Of a stretch of 64,000 nt of DNA, positions 19,766 to 30,368 are shown one piece after another. Position 1 is the first letter of the stretch; each line of letters begins with the position of its first letter. The stretch comes from Aphanomyces cochlioides (Eukaryota; Oomycota; Saprolegniomycetes; Saprolegniales; Verrucalvaceae). The stretch spans positions 1,116,001 through 1,180,000 of the forward strand of contig JAHQRK010000016.1 of assembly GCA_019828595.1 (NCBI GenBank). Direction: 5' to 3'. The notes beneath the pieces were generated by a model. That model worked only from the letters and a program-made list of their open reading frames with translations, did no database searches and was not told the DNA's origin. Both the position numbers and the translations under genes were made by a program.

Positions 19766-22159
19766 TTAGATCGTCTCGGGGGCGGCGTCGGGAGCGCCAT
19801 CGGTCGCTCCAGCGACTTCAGAAGGCGGCGCTGGTGCCGCAGTGTTGTCCTTGGTTTTGCCTTTGGATGGACGGGGGTAAATGATTTCATGAGCATAGCG
19901 ATGCAGCATCGCTTCCATGGTCAAATGCTCGAGGGTGCAGTTCGCCTATAAGATCCGTGGCAGTGAGAACGAGTGGCTAGGAGGTTGAGCAGCGTGTACT
20001 TTGAAGCAGCGTTTGGCCCACGTGAAGGGTTTGCAGTAGGTAAAGCTAGGTCGTCGTCGCGGTTGTTCCTTCTTGAGCGTCGGTCCTGCCGTCGGTTGAT
20101 AGATAAATCGAGCTTTGCACTGGCGAATATGGACGTGGCCACAGCGTTTATCTACGACGTACGTCGTCATGTTCCATCATCGATCTTTCAAACAACGTAC
20201 GCTGGGCAATGCGATCGCAGCGGCCATTCGTGTGGAAATAGCTGACGCAAAACGATGGCTGGAGAAACGTGTATGGAATTTGAACGAGCGATGGACTCCA
20301 CTGCGGCAAGACGCTGGCCAAGTTGGAGCGATCCCAAGCGCCAGCACGGTCGAGCCGCTCGTGGAGATCCAAACTTTTCTCGGACGACATGGTCGTTTCG
20401 CTGGCGTACATTTTGACCGCACCGTCAGCGTGCATGAGTAAATATTGACCGGGCGGCAAGTCCATGACGTGCTGGAGGATTTGCTGCACGAGTTGGAACT
20501 TGGACAGCGGGCTACGCCGCCAAAATTCAGGATGGAGCTTCGTGCTTTCAACGTACTTTTCATCAGTCGACACGATGGACGCGATCGTTTCTTGCTTGAG
20601 ATCTAGCATGCGATGACCATTTGCGTGGAAGAGTCCTAAGGGAAAGCTGCTTATAGCTCACAAGTCGAGATAAAAAGCTACCGTAGACAATGTCGGCATT
20701 GCCGCGGATCCACGAGTGTAGCCACATGGCAGACCGCTCGCTCTCCGTAATTTGTTCCGGCAGGTTGCTCCATTCGTAGTCAACTTTGGCGTGGATCGTC
20801 ACGGGTTGCTTCGTCTACGTCGACGAAGATGAGCTTTGAGACCATGGTCGATTGCACCTCGGCATTGGTATAACTAGACACCCGAAGAAAGACGGGGATG
20901 CCTGAAAAGTCCCAGACGTGGTAGCTCTGTGTCTTGTCGTCTGGAACTTTCAAGTAGTGCTTGAGAAGGTGTCGGCAGTACAACGTGAGCTTTTCACGGC
21001 TGCTCCACTTGGCATTCACGAGCGGTTTGTCCAAGTAAACCTACACGACAGCCATTGCCGTCAGCAAGGAGCCGTAGTTTTGCTAGATATCTACCTCTCG
21101 GCGGCTGTTGACGGTGGTCACCGTCACTGGAATGGTCCAGAGCTACATCTGATGTTGAAACGCGCTACAAGCGTTCATTGTACCTTGCAGAATCGACCGT
21201 CGTGGTTGTCGAACAGAGCGCCAAGCGTCGACGCTGCCATCGCAATGCTGCATTTGTGTTTGGCCATGAGGCTTCGCATGGTGCCGTCGCCAGACACGAC
21301 CGAGCCGATCGGCCAACGACATGTTGATTCGGCCAACTCGACCGACGGCATCTCTCGGATTGTCAGCGGTGTCTTCTTGACAAGACCTTGCAGCTTGTGC
21401 TTGGGCGTCGCAATGTCAAGCACCTACAGCGTTGATGAGGTCTAGAGCCGTCTATTCCGCCGCGCAGTGTACTTTGGCAGACAAGTCGAGCTGGCTAATT
21501 GGAGTATACAGCTGTGGATAGAGGTTCTTGACATGTTCACAGCGCAGACGGAGCTCTTCATCCACCTAGGCGAGCTGAGTGCGTATTTACAAGGTTGACT
21601 TACCTTCTTTTCAATTGCAGCTGGAAGTGTCGTGAGCACCACCAGCTCCTTCTTGGCAAGTCGCTCAAACTGCTTGCGGAAATTGCGCTACAGCCGCACT
21701 GTTACTCATGGAGCACACATCACCTTTTTCTTACTCTTTCCGCGACCACAAGGGTGTCAATGCGGGTGTAGGTTTCGCGTTCGGACTCGGACAATGCAAG
21801 AATTTCTGGTAGTCCACTCTGGAGCAACTCAGTGGCAAACGACGCGACTCGCAACGTACCTTTTGAGCAGCGAGCTTTCTTTGCTTGAGCTCTAGGTATA
21901 CCTTATGATCCTCTGGCATCAGAGTTGTCTTTTTTGCATGCAAGACGTCCTCCCAACAACATGCGGCCGTGTCCACTGCCGCTGGGATGGTGCTTGTCAT
22001 TTCATCTGCTTTGCGCTTCTTCGACTCGAGCAACGGCGTGGCCACAAGCGCAGTTGCTTTCTTTCCTCTGTTGATTGAATACATGTCAAAATCCGCTTCG
22101 GATAGCCACACTTGCACGCCATTTCCTTCGGTTGCATGGAGTGGCAACGGGATGTTCAT
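19766..22159 (-). CDS. Unidentified multi-exon protein; tentative resemblance to ICE2/NARG2 C-terminal domain
   Basis: About ten exons from ATG 22159 (MNIPLPLHATEGNGVQVWLS) to TAA at 19766. Exon 1 (to 21860) contains a basic KKRKADE motif, so a nuclear protein is likely. Later exons encode RNFRKQFERLAKKELVVLTTLPAA, DIATPKHKLQGLVKKTPL, the block KWSSREKLTLYCRHLLKHYL, VWDFSGIPVFLRVSSYTNAEV, a joined EWSNLPEQITESERSAMWLHSW, MLDLKQETIASIV, KFQLVQQILQHVMDLPPGQYLLMH and, in the last exon, NCTLEHLTMEAMLHRYAHEI. Introns are short with frequent GT-AG. The LPPGQYLL and EHLTMEAML blocks recall the C-terminal domain of little elongation complex subunit 2, but this is from memory and weak. That it is a real gene is well supported by the continuous protein-like exons; exact borders are approximate. 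Confidence 0.6.
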
Positions 22160-22176
22160 CTTGCAATTCAAAAACT

Positions 22177-22231
22177 TAAACCCCTTTACCCCTAAACCCT
22201 ACAACCCCTAAACCCTACAACACCGTTATCA
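22177..22231. repeat. CCCTAAA-type (telo-box-like) repeats upstream of minus-strand gene
   Basis: The segment contains CCCCTAAACCCTACAA twice in tandem plus a degenerate copy. CCCTAAA is the plant/oomycete-type telomere repeat, and AAACCCTA is the plant telo-box. It starts about 20 bp upstream of the ATG at 22159, so a promoter function is possible. Confidence 0.6.
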
Positions 22232-22568
22232 CGTTACAATCGCCCCCAGTGAGTCAGTCTCATCTACCGCGCACTGGGTGTTCGGCGTTCAGCAATCCTG
22301 TAGCTGGTCGACGTGTTCTTATGTCACCAACTGGGTTGCCCAACTTTTAGCGTGTGTTAAACTTGACTAAAATGCTGGAGAATCGTCTGTCGTAAGCGCG
22401 ACAAGAGGGTAGAAGAGCCACTGAAGGCACAGGCATCTGGTCGTCAAAGTCCAGGGCAAGACGGCAGAAGTAGAGCTGTTGAACCGTCGACGCTGTTCAC
22501 TCTGCATCCACCGACATGTGGACGAACTTTGACCTCTGTCATCGACGCAACTCGGCCATTCAGCCACG

Positions 22569-22967
22569 ATGGTGAGAGATGAAATGTATGCACTCCACCG
22601 TGACGGTTCGATTGGAATCTTGTCGTTTCACAGGAGCAGATCCATGCAACGCCGCCGCTTGCAATTCTCTCTCGCCTGCATGTCATGCATGGCTCGACTG
22701 TGCCATGCCGCCAAGCCAAGCAAAACGTCCAAGCCGAAAACGACGGCTGACGATGTGTTCTACATGCTCGGGATGCTCCAAGCTGTCGTGATCGGCCCAA
22801 TGGTGCTCTTCTTCCTCTACAACGTCGTGCGCGATCCTGCCTTCATGGACGTCCTCCAAGGTTTATGGACTTCTCTGCGGTCTCGCACGCTGTCCGATTT
22901 AAGCACAAGTGCCCCCGTGCAGCACGCTCCGCCACGTCAGTTCAAGGATCCGCGGTACACAGAGTGA
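22569..22967 (+). CDS. Small single-pass membrane protein, unknown
   Basis: An open frame from ATG 22569 to 22967 (132 residues), with possible later starts at MQRRR or MSCMARL. The middle reads KPKTTADDVFYMLGMLQAVVIGPMVLFFLYNVV: a soluble lead followed by one clear hydrophobic helix (about residues 87-105). A hydrophilic tail of about 35 residues ends DPRYTE. No family is recognised. The organisation (short, one helix, polar tail) is that of small integral membrane proteins, so I judge it likely real but unconfirmed. Confidence 0.5.
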   Translation: MVRDEMYALHRDGSIGILSFHRSRSMQRRRLQFSLACMSCMARLCHAAKPSKTSKPKTTADDVFYMLGMLQAVVIGPMVLFFLYNVVRDPAFMDVLQGLWTSLRSRTLSDLSTSAPVQHAPPRQFKDPRYTE

Positions 22968-22969
22968 CC

Positions 22970-24406
22970 TGATCTTCTAAACTAACTTGAATCGCCGTGT
23001 CTTTCGTCGGTGATGTCATTGTTTGTGCTACCGTATATTTGGGCGATGCGAATGCGAGTCCCTCAATTTTTGAGTATTTTATAGAAAATATAGTGTCATG
23101 TGTATAAAAAAGCGCTGATGAAACTGGTGTTGCTAGATTTAAAGTATTCCAATTTAAATGAAATAGGTCGAATAAACTCCATACCTGATGACAAAATTTA
23201 ATGCATAATAATATCATTCAACCTGCATATTTTAATTAAAATTTAATAAATTTTATGGTTTTCAACCATTTCATTTTTGTGAAATATTTCAAATTTTTGT
23301 TATGGCCATCACATATATTTATGAAATTTCGATCGTCTTCAAATGTCAGTATTTATTCTATTTCTCACGCAAATTTTTTTAAATCAATTGACAGACAGAA
23401 GACCCATGACATATTCCACTTGGTTTATCTTGTGCGCCCGATGTCTGTTTGACTCATGAGATAGCTTAAACGGAGCGTCTTTAGCGTCACTTCAATCTAC
23501 TGCTTTTAGCCAGAAGAACCTATGCTTGTGGAAAAAGTAGTTGAAGTTGCCAAGTTGACATGGGCTTTGCCCAAACATACGGTACCGGCGACGAGTTCCT
23601 GCCTCCAGGACGTAGACCGATCCCAATCCTGTCCACACTCAAAGAGGGGTTAGACAGGAGGAAACCCAATCTAGCTTGAAGATTCTAGCACCCTGAGCGA
23701 GTACAATCAGCAGCAAGCTGTAGCCTATTGTAGAATGCACCGAACACACTCGTCGGGGTTGCCCCGTCGTCGGAGGCATCCACCTCTCCGTCTTGAAAGC
23801 TCCTAGAGCCAAGATGTCTATGACCTTCACTTTGGGCATTACATCATGGTCGGTAAATTTCGAGTCTGGTGGTGAAATTGACATCTCTCTGGCGTCTAGC
23901 TCAGGCGCTCCGTGGTTCCAGAGATGCCTCGTTTCCCTTCGTATTCAAGAGGATTCCACGCAAGGCGCCGCTGCCTCGGCGACGAGCTGCTTGGAAGTCA
24001 CTCCGAGAAGGTTCACTGTGTGTCGTTGGACACGTGACATACATCCGATGCTCCAGTATACTGCTAACATTTTGAGATATAGTATACAAATGGCAAGTAT
24101 AAATTTGAAGCGAGCAATTAAGACGGAGCACTTGGTGGTCAACATGTGTACAAACAAGGTGGACAACCAATCCCACCGACACCAACGTAGTCGGAACGCA
24201 ATCGCAATGACGAGGATAGAGTTGGACGCAGTGCGTAGATGGCACTGCAGTGTTTGACTCTCAATCGAGATGTGAACAGGGTTAAGATTGTGTGGCGGAA
24301 CTAGGAGGCCGGTGTCGCATGAGGCATGGCTATGAGGATTCAAGTAATGCAGACCATCTTGGATCTTTGGACCATTTGCGGATTTGCCTTGAAGAAACTA
24401 GCTGCA
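22970..24406. other. Long intergenic stretch, AT-rich left half
   Basis: 23000-23460 is strongly AT-rich with long A/T runs. 23460-24400 has mixed composition without a convincing gene; open frames on both strands lack recognisable motifs. It marks the change from the housekeeping block to the HSF cluster. Confidence 0.5.
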
Positions 24407-24976
24407 ATGGCCAACGACAACGCGAATGAAAACATGTCGGAGTTCCTCCAACAGGCCATGTTTCACTTTGACGACCAAGAGCTGAGTGACACGGAGGATG
24501 TCGGGGCGGCAGGGGCGACCGACAAGAAAGCCACATACCTTGAGCGTCTGTACACCATGCTCGAAGAATGCGTACCCACGGTTGCTGCGTGGTCAAAGGG
24601 GGGCGTGGCCTTTGTCGTCTTTGATACGAAAGCCCTGGAAGCGATGTACTTGCCGCAGTACTTTACGTCGGTCAAGTTTGAAAGCTTTTGCCGACAACTG
24701 AATGCATATCGCTTTCAAAAAATCAAACTGGATGCCAATGTGTTTGAGTTTTCCCACCCTGAGTTTATTCGTGGCCACCGTGACAAGCTCGGTTTGATTG
24801 GACGTCGTCGCCGTGTGCGCAAATTAAATGCACGCGTCATTGACACGATGACGGACAGCGAAGTCCGCTCGACGTTGATTGACGTCGTCGCGTTTGTCCG
24901 AGCGATGCAAGCCGAGCTCGACGAGACCAAGGCAATCATTCAGTCGCTCTCTGCTGAAAACAAGCAGAACGAGTAG
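24407..24976 (+). CDS. HSF-type DNA-binding domain protein (copy 1)
   Basis: A small predicted transcription factor (about 189 residues from ATG 24407, MANDNANENMSEFLQQ; upstream codons lack protein character). The winged-helix HSF domain occupies about residues 45-140: YLERLYTMLEECVPTVAAWSK, AFVVFDTKALEAMYLPQYF, then the recognition region FESFCRQLNAYRFQKIKLD and EFSHPEFIRGHRDKLGLIGRRRR. Relative to canonical HSF, the tyrosine-glycine-phenylalanine of the wing (YGFRK) is YRF. A C-terminal helix (DTMTDSEVRSTLIDVVAFVRAMQAELDETKAIIQSL) could form a short coiled coil but is much shorter than true HSF trimerisation HR-A/B. It is the first of four related genes in 5 kb. Confidence 0.85.
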   Translation: MANDNANENMSEFLQQAMFHFDDQELSDTEDVGAAGATDKKATYLERLYTMLEECVPTVAAWSKGGVAFVVFDTKALEAMYLPQYFTSVKFESFCRQLNAYRFQKIKLDANVFEFSHPEFIRGHRDKLGLIGRRRRVRKLNARVIDTMTDSEVRSTLIDVVAFVRAMQAELDETKAIIQSLSAENKQNE

Positions 24977-25899
24977 AAAGACTTGTCCAAAACTGTCGTT
25001 AATGTGCATTTCAATATATTGCGTAGTTGCCTAAGTACTTAGGTACTCATTGGCTTGGATGGCCACGAGCGTGCAGTACTGTAGTCTGGTCAAACTACCA
25101 GTGCCGTACAACCTGAAGGAAGTTTCCTTGGGTACTCTGGTTGAACGCTAGCTAACTCCCATCTGGGAAACAAGTTGGCAAAGTTTAACATGCACTCGGA
25201 GCGACACATTTTCTTAAGTTCCTTGTCATGCTAACGGATGATGTACAACTGGAGTATGAATGTCCATGGCCGGCAACTCTGTCACTTGATCTTTCTAGGC
25301 CCTTGTTCAACGCCGGAGCGGCGTACGCAACGCTCTGCTTGGGACCGCATGTCGTCGCTTCAAAGTTCCTCTCTTTCATTCCATCGCAGAATGTAGTTGG
25401 CGTCGCACTCTTGGACGAGCTGCAGCTGTCGTTATCATCCATGTGGCTTGTGGCTTACCTCCCTGTACATATCAATGAACTTGGTACAATTCCAGAGGTG
25501 AGGTCCATGATGGTGTTTCCCATGGTGCAATGTCGAATTCACACTTTTCAAATGTCCATCGTGAAATATCCGCCACCACCACAGCTGGCGATGCGTCCAA
25601 GACGTTGCCGACGTTGTTTCACCTTGACAAAGGTTGTCCAAGATGTTGGACGAGAGCCAGAGTCGTCCCTGATCGAACTGGGCAACAAGATGAGTGAAAT
25701 TTCTTTACGACCTACTCCGTCCAGTTGGTTCATCAACATTCATGCCGCGCCCCCCATTTTCACCACCATTCCTTGCATTACATGACACCATCATGGATGA
25801 AACTCTGGAAACAACTTTACGCCATGGCGCTCGTCGATGGGAAGCTGTAGACGTGAACGAGCTCCAGGCGTCAAAATCCAAGTCACCGTCGCGCGCGCC
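24977..25899. other. Intergenic between HSF genes 1 and 2
   Basis: No supported gene. A 558-nt open frame (25228-25785) on the plus strand has no recognisable motif and odd composition; I treat it as chance. Confidence 0.4.
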
Positions 25900-26532
25900 A
25901 TGGACTCGACACTGCGCTTTCAACCTGACGCCACCACCGACGCCGACGACATTGCTGAAATCATCCGTGCCGCGGGGATCATGGTCGAGGACGACAACGA
26001 CTCGAGCGACAACGATGAGATCGCATTCGATGAGGAGGTCTCGGAAACAACCACGCCATTGACGACGATGACTAGCCAGGAGAGGAAGAGCAACGCGTAC
26101 CTCAAGTCCATCTACGCCATGCTCGAAGTCTGCCCACCACCCGTCGCAACATGGACAAAAGACGGCACGGCGTTCGTGATCTTGGACCCGAAAGAACTCG
26201 AAGCGACGTACTTGCCGGAGTTTTTCAAGTCGGCCAAGTTTACAAGTTTCTATCGCCAGCTCAACTCGTACCGCTTCAACATGACACGAGTCGGCACCGC
26301 ACTCGAGTTCTCCCACCCAGACTTTGTCCACGGCCAGCCAGAGAGGATCAACTTGATCAACCGCCGATGCCGCGTTCGAAAGCTCAACGCCCGGTCGATT
26401 GAAAGCATGACAAGCAGCCAGGTTCGCTCGACACTAGCCGACGTCGTCTCGTTCATTCGAGTGCTTCACGCAGACCTTCAAGAAACCAAAGCGTTCGTGG
26501 AAACACTCAAAAATCCCGTCCAGAAGCCATAG
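25900..26532 (+). CDS. HSF-type DNA-binding domain protein (copy 2)
   Basis: ATG 25900 (MDSTLRFQPDATTDADD) gives about 210 residues. An acidic N-terminus (DDNDSSDNDEIAFDEE) is followed by the HSF domain: YLKSIYAMLEVCPPPVATWTK, AFVILDPKELEATYLPEFFKS, FTSFYRQLNSYRFNMTRVG, EFSHPDFVHGQPERINLINRRCR. The usual basic residue after YRF is absent (NMT instead of QKV/HKV), so DNA contacts may differ. The C-terminal helix with ADLQETKAFVETL parallels the other copies. It is most similar by eye to copy 4 (both have FYRQLNSYRF and SHPDFV). Confidence 0.85.
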   Translation: MDSTLRFQPDATTDADDIAEIIRAAGIMVEDDNDSSDNDEIAFDEEVSETTTPLTTMTSQERKSNAYLKSIYAMLEVCPPPVATWTKDGTAFVILDPKELEATYLPEFFKSAKFTSFYRQLNSYRFNMTRVGTALEFSHPDFVHGQPERINLINRRCRVRKLNARSIESMTSSQVRSTLADVVSFIRVLHADLQETKAFVETLKNPVQKP

Positions 26533-26728
26533 CTAGCTTGGCTCGTTCGTCACTTGAATGTAATTTTGTTGCGCTCCATATACCTTGCATGCTGTGTCAG
26601 GCGGCACAACGCTCGTTCCCATCTTGCTCGGAAGGATCGAATGGCCACAATGCGCCGACAACGCTGGTCAACCGGAAGCACACGGAAGGACCAATCACGC
26701 TAGCAACTTCCCGCATGATCTCCTTCAG
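26533..26728. other. Unique spacer before inverted repeat
   Basis: Unique sequence between HSF copy 2 and the outer end of the left inverted-repeat arm at 26729. Nothing recognised. Confidence 0.4.
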
Positions 26729-27225
26729 CAGATATGTAGATGGAGCAGTGACGACGGACATCTCGTCAACTGGAGAGTTTTCACTGCGAGCGTTCCGACA
26801 TGAGCTAGACGTTGGATTCTTCTTGCTTGAGACGAGAATTTGTTGAGTTTGAACGTGTGGCTGTCACGCCTTCAGTTGGATCCTTCGTTGGACACTCGTC
26901 TTGTTGCCATGGCAGCGGTCGATCCAGTGGACAAAACGTCCAAAGCTCCAGGAGTCTCATTCGTCACGGCGGTGTCAATGGCATTGGATGGATACGTTTG
27001 AAAAGTTGTCCTTGCTTCTGAAGACGCCGCATTACTCACGCGCCTCAACTCCACGGCAGAGGTGGATGCAAGTCGACTCGAATCGACGGCAGCGTGTGAC
27101 TCTAAACGTGTCCTCTGTACACGATGGAGCTCGAAATTGGAGTCCAGATGCATGGAGAGATCGACGCCACGGCGGTCATGCTCATGGACACCTCCAATAA
27201 GTTCATTTGTAAACTTGCTTGAACC

Positions 27226-27843
27226 ATGGCGAAGAGAGCTTTGACCGCGAGTTCCGCGACGACAAGCATGTCGGCGCTCCTCCACAACGCAGTGCTTGCC
27301 GTGGACGACGCTGACACGAGCGATGCTGAAGAAACCGCATCAGACGACAATGCCAGCTTCCCCAGACGAAGAACTACAGCCGACCATGACACCAATGCGA
27401 CGTACTTGGAGCGGCTCTACGCCATGCTGGAAGAATGCACACCGTCCGTGGCGACGTGGACAAGGTGCGGCACGGCGTTCATCGTCTTGGACCCGAGAGC
27501 CCTCGAGCTGTCGTACTTGCCGCAGCACTTCAAATCAGCCAAGTTTGACAGTTTTTGCCGACAGCTCAACTCGTATCGCTTCCAAAAAGTCAAAGTTGGC
27601 ACGACCGCGTTCGAGTTTTCCCATCCCGAGTTTGTCCGCGGCCTTCGACGCAACGTTGGCACAATCGGGCGGCGGCGGCGTGTCCGCACACTCAACAGTC
27701 GCGCGATTGAAGCCATGACCGACAGCGAAGTGCGCTCAACGATCGTGGACGTCACCTCGTTTGTCCACACGATGCGAGCCGAGCTCGACGAAACGAAAGC
27801 GATCATTCAATCCATGCTGGCACAAGACAGTCATGACAAATAG
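27226..27843 (+). CDS. HSF-type DNA-binding domain protein (copy 3, left arm)
   Basis: A 205-residue predicted transcription factor starting MAKRALTASSATTSMSALL. The HSF domain (about 58-155) has YLERLYAMLEECTPSVATWT, AFIVLDPRALELSYLPQHFKS, FDSFCRQLNSYRFQKVKVG and EFSHPEFVRGLRRNVGTIGRRRR, followed by a short C-terminal helix (EVRSTIVDVTSFVHTMRAELDETKAIIQ). It is closest by eye to copy 1 (Cys before RQLN, SHPEF). An identical protein is encoded on the minus strand in the right arm. Confidence 0.86.
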   Translation: MAKRALTASSATTSMSALLHNAVLAVDDADTSDAEETASDDNASFPRRRTTADHDTNATYLERLYAMLEECTPSVATWTRCGTAFIVLDPRALELSYLPQHFKSAKFDSFCRQLNSYRFQKVKVGTTAFEFSHPEFVRGLRRNVGTIGRRRRVRTLNSRAIEAMTDSEVRSTIVDVTSFVHTMRAELDETKAIIQSMLAQDSHDK

Positions 27844-28808
27844 TAAAGTTTGATTGTTTGTTCGTCCTGTGGTGGTTTTCTCGTGGAGAACTTTGTCGTT
27901 GCTCGAACTGCCAAGAGCAGTGCGTGTCGAGGCATGGGATCGGCGTCCATCTGAAACGAAAGACTCCGTGGAGAGCAGTGTGTGCATGGTTGTGTCGAGG
28001 AGGTTGCACAGTTGGACGTGTTGCCAAGAGGGAGATCGTACAGTAATGGTCGAGAAGGTCACCTTCACTCGGTCGTCATGGCTCACGCGTCGAGCTGATC
28101 GTCGACTTCTCACACAACGATGTTCACGGACATGGCTCACGGAGTCATCCCGGGGCACATCCGACTGACGATTCCAACGAAATGCCTCAACAATTTTTCT
28201 GAATGGATCCAAGCGAACTAAACCACGAGTGTAGCTACCATCGCGACATCCACTCGGTGCTTCGACTTGGCATGGAATGCATGATGGTGCAGCCAAGAGT
28301 GAGATCTTCGTACCAAGTAGCGTTCCTACTCAACTCGACGGTATGTTGTGTCGTACATGGAGAACCGACTTGCTAGTCGAATCTGTGACGAACTGTAGTC
28401 TAGATTCGCCAGACGAACACGCTGTAGCTCCAGCCTTGGTTTCCTTTGAGCTTTATGAACAGGCAGCTTGTGCATAACTCTGTCGTAACCTTGGAGACTA
28501 GTAGTTTAGCCTAGAGGGTGACAGCATGCATGCTCCAGATTAATAGTGACATAATAAAGTGTTAGACTTGAGGTTTGTATGTTCGGATGAAAGCATGTCA
28601 GTATTAATTTGGAATATTTGTACTCGGTGAGCATATTCTCACGTGCATTCTTGCATTGCTCACGTCATTCTGATCGCGACAGAAATGTCCACATGAACCT
28701 GGGAAGGATCCATGGGCCACATCCACCGAGAAAGTTGAAAATCCGCAGCATCCGACGTGGCCACCGAGCTCCGAGCGATCTTCCATGCCTCAATAAACAA
28801 TTTCCGCC
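27844..28808. other. Intergenic between HSF copies 3 and 4 (duplicated in right arm)
   Basis: About 960 bp without a convincing gene. It contains the one-base difference between the two arms. Identical DNA lies at 33825-34788 in inverse orientation. Confidence 0.45.
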
Positions 28809-29432
28809 ATGACCACCACATTCGACTTTGGCAACGACATGAACGACATGTCGGATTTCCTCAAAGATGCCAAGTTCACACTCGACGATGGCAATGACTC
28901 GAGCGACAACGACGAGCTCAGTTTGGACGATTGGCCGTCAGAAGCCACCACAGCGACGACGACAGCACCGACTGGTCAAGAGAGGAAGAATAACTCGTAC
29001 CTCAAGCGTCTCTACGCCATGCTGGAAGATTGCTCGCCAGCGGTTGCAACGTGGACAAAGGAAGGCACGGCGTTCGTGATCTTGGACCCAAAAGCACTCG
29101 AAGCGACGTACTTGCCGCTGTATTTCAAATCCATCAAGTTTGCAAGCTTTTATCGCCAACTCAACTCGTATCGCTTCCACAAAGTCAAAATCGCCACCGC
29201 GCTCGAATTTTCCCATCCCGACTTTGTCCGTGGCCAGCCCGAGAAGCTCACCTTGATCACTCGCCGCCGCCGCGTCCAAAAGCTCAATGTGCATGCGATT
29301 GACAGCATGACAGACGGCGAAGTGCGCGCGACGCTCGCCGACGTCGTGTCGTACATTCGAACGCTCCACGCAGAGCTCGAAGAAACCAAAGCGACCGTCG
29401 AGACGTTGCTCGCGACCATGCACAAGCCGTAG
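28809..29432 (+). CDS. HSF-type DNA-binding domain protein (copy 4, left arm)
   Basis: A 207-residue protein from ATG 28809 (MTTTFDFGNDMNDMSDFL). An acidic N-terminus (GNDSSDNDELSLDDW) precedes the HSF domain: YLKRLYAMLEDCSPAVATWTK, AFVILDPKALEATYLPLYFKS, FASFYRQLNSYRFHKVKIA, EFSHPDFVRGQPEKLTLITRRRR. The C-terminal helix (EVRATLADVVSYIRTLHAELEETKATVETL) could self-associate. It is convergent with the secreted-protein gene, 49 bp apart. An identical copy lies inverted at 33201-33824. Confidence 0.86.
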   Translation: MTTTFDFGNDMNDMSDFLKDAKFTLDDGNDSSDNDELSLDDWPSEATTATTTAPTGQERKNNSYLKRLYAMLEDCSPAVATWTKEGTAFVILDPKALEATYLPLYFKSIKFASFYRQLNSYRFHKVKIATALEFSHPDFVRGQPEKLTLITRRRRVQKLNVHAIDSMTDGEVRATLADVVSYIRTLHAELEETKATVETLLATMHKP

Positions 29433-29481
29433 CATCGACGTAGACACGACATCCATGAGCTTAAATATACTATTCGCGTCT

Positions 29482-30012
29482 TCAGTTGTTGATCGATTGG
29501 CCTTGCTTGGCTTGCTGACCGCGCTCCGACTCTATGCTCTGGTCTTGCTTGCTCAGTCGTTTGTTGTCCGTCGCCGCTTGTTCCTTGACGCGGTCGTGGC
29601 TCGTCTTGAAGATAATGAGCTTTTCATAAAAGATGTCGCCACGGTCGGCCTTCTTCTCGGCGGACGCACCCGAGTGCGCTTTGTCCAGGCTGCTCGCCTC
29701 TGCCTTTTGATTCGCATGGGCTTCCGCCGCCACTCCAGCGGAAGCACCGCCAAACGGCTGCAAGAGATTCACCGAGTACTCGGCGGGGAGACTCGCCCGA
29801 GCTTCTTGTTTCGGAGGCGCGTCCTTGTTAGAAATGGCCGCCAAGCGACGGAGAGTTTGGTGGAGTGGCGAGTCGGCCTTGACGACTGTGATGTAGTCAC
29901 GCCGTTGGTGAACCACCACGACGTCTTCGGTCGAGCTAAACATCTCACACGAAGCGAGAGCAGTGAAAAGAGCAAAGACGACAGCGACGACGTAAGAGTG
30001 GATTGCTGACAT
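29482..30012 (-). CDS. Small secreted protein, unknown (left arm)
   Basis: A 176-residue protein from ATG 30012. MSAIHSYVVAVVFALFTALASCEMF is a clear signal peptide with likely cleavage after ALASC or nearby. The mature part starts EDVVVVHQRRDYITVVKADSP. The C-terminal half is Ala/Glu/Lys/Gln-rich and highly polar (HANQKAEASSLDKAHSGASA, then KRLSKQDQSIESERGQQAK). No RxLR or other effector motif is seen and no family is recognised. It may be a cell-wall-associated or secreted protein. It is divergent from the membrane-protein gene starting at 30369, with about 360 bp of shared upstream DNA. The same gene is on the plus strand in the right arm. Confidence 0.7.
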   Translation of the reverse strand: MSAIHSYVVAVVFALFTALASCEMFSSTEDVVVVHQRRDYITVVKADSPLHQTLRRLAAISNKDAPPKQEARASLPAEYSVNLLQPFGGASAGVAAEAHANQKAEASSLDKAHSGASAEKKADRGDIFYEKLIIFKTSHDRVKEQAATDNKRLSKQDQSIESERGQQAKQGQSINN

Positions 30013-30368
30013 GGAACCAACGAGACAAAACCAAGACTGACCAACCTGTTGGTTGTCGCAGCCATGGACGTGACTTGATGGACAAGAAACAGGGCGACAG
30101 AGTTGTGTCGTCGATGGCCATGCTATCTTTCGCGGACCTTGGGAGGGTGACTCTGCAGTGGTGACGTGGCCCCGTTTATCCTCGGTGGATAGTCTCTGTT
30201 ATCCCATGTCATGCCAGTCTCCATGATGTCCCAACCAGTGACTCGTTCGTGTCTCCGCGACTGTGGTGCAGCCAATTCTTTCCAGGGCAACACGCTCGTT
30301 GTTCTCGCAGTTCAAAGTGCAACGAGCGTGGCTACAGCTTCGGACGAAGCATCGTGAACTCGACAAAC

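Noticed and set aside
25228..25785. A 185-residue open frame between HSF copies 1 and 2
   Set aside because: No motif, composition unlike neighbours, no signal peptide or TM pattern. Probably chance.
29455..30009. A 184-residue plus-strand frame (and its copy at 32624-33178) opposite the secreted-protein gene
   Set aside because: It is antisense to a gene with a clean signal peptide, and its product is an Arg/Leu-rich shadow without family resemblance. Its identity in both arms follows from the DNA duplication.
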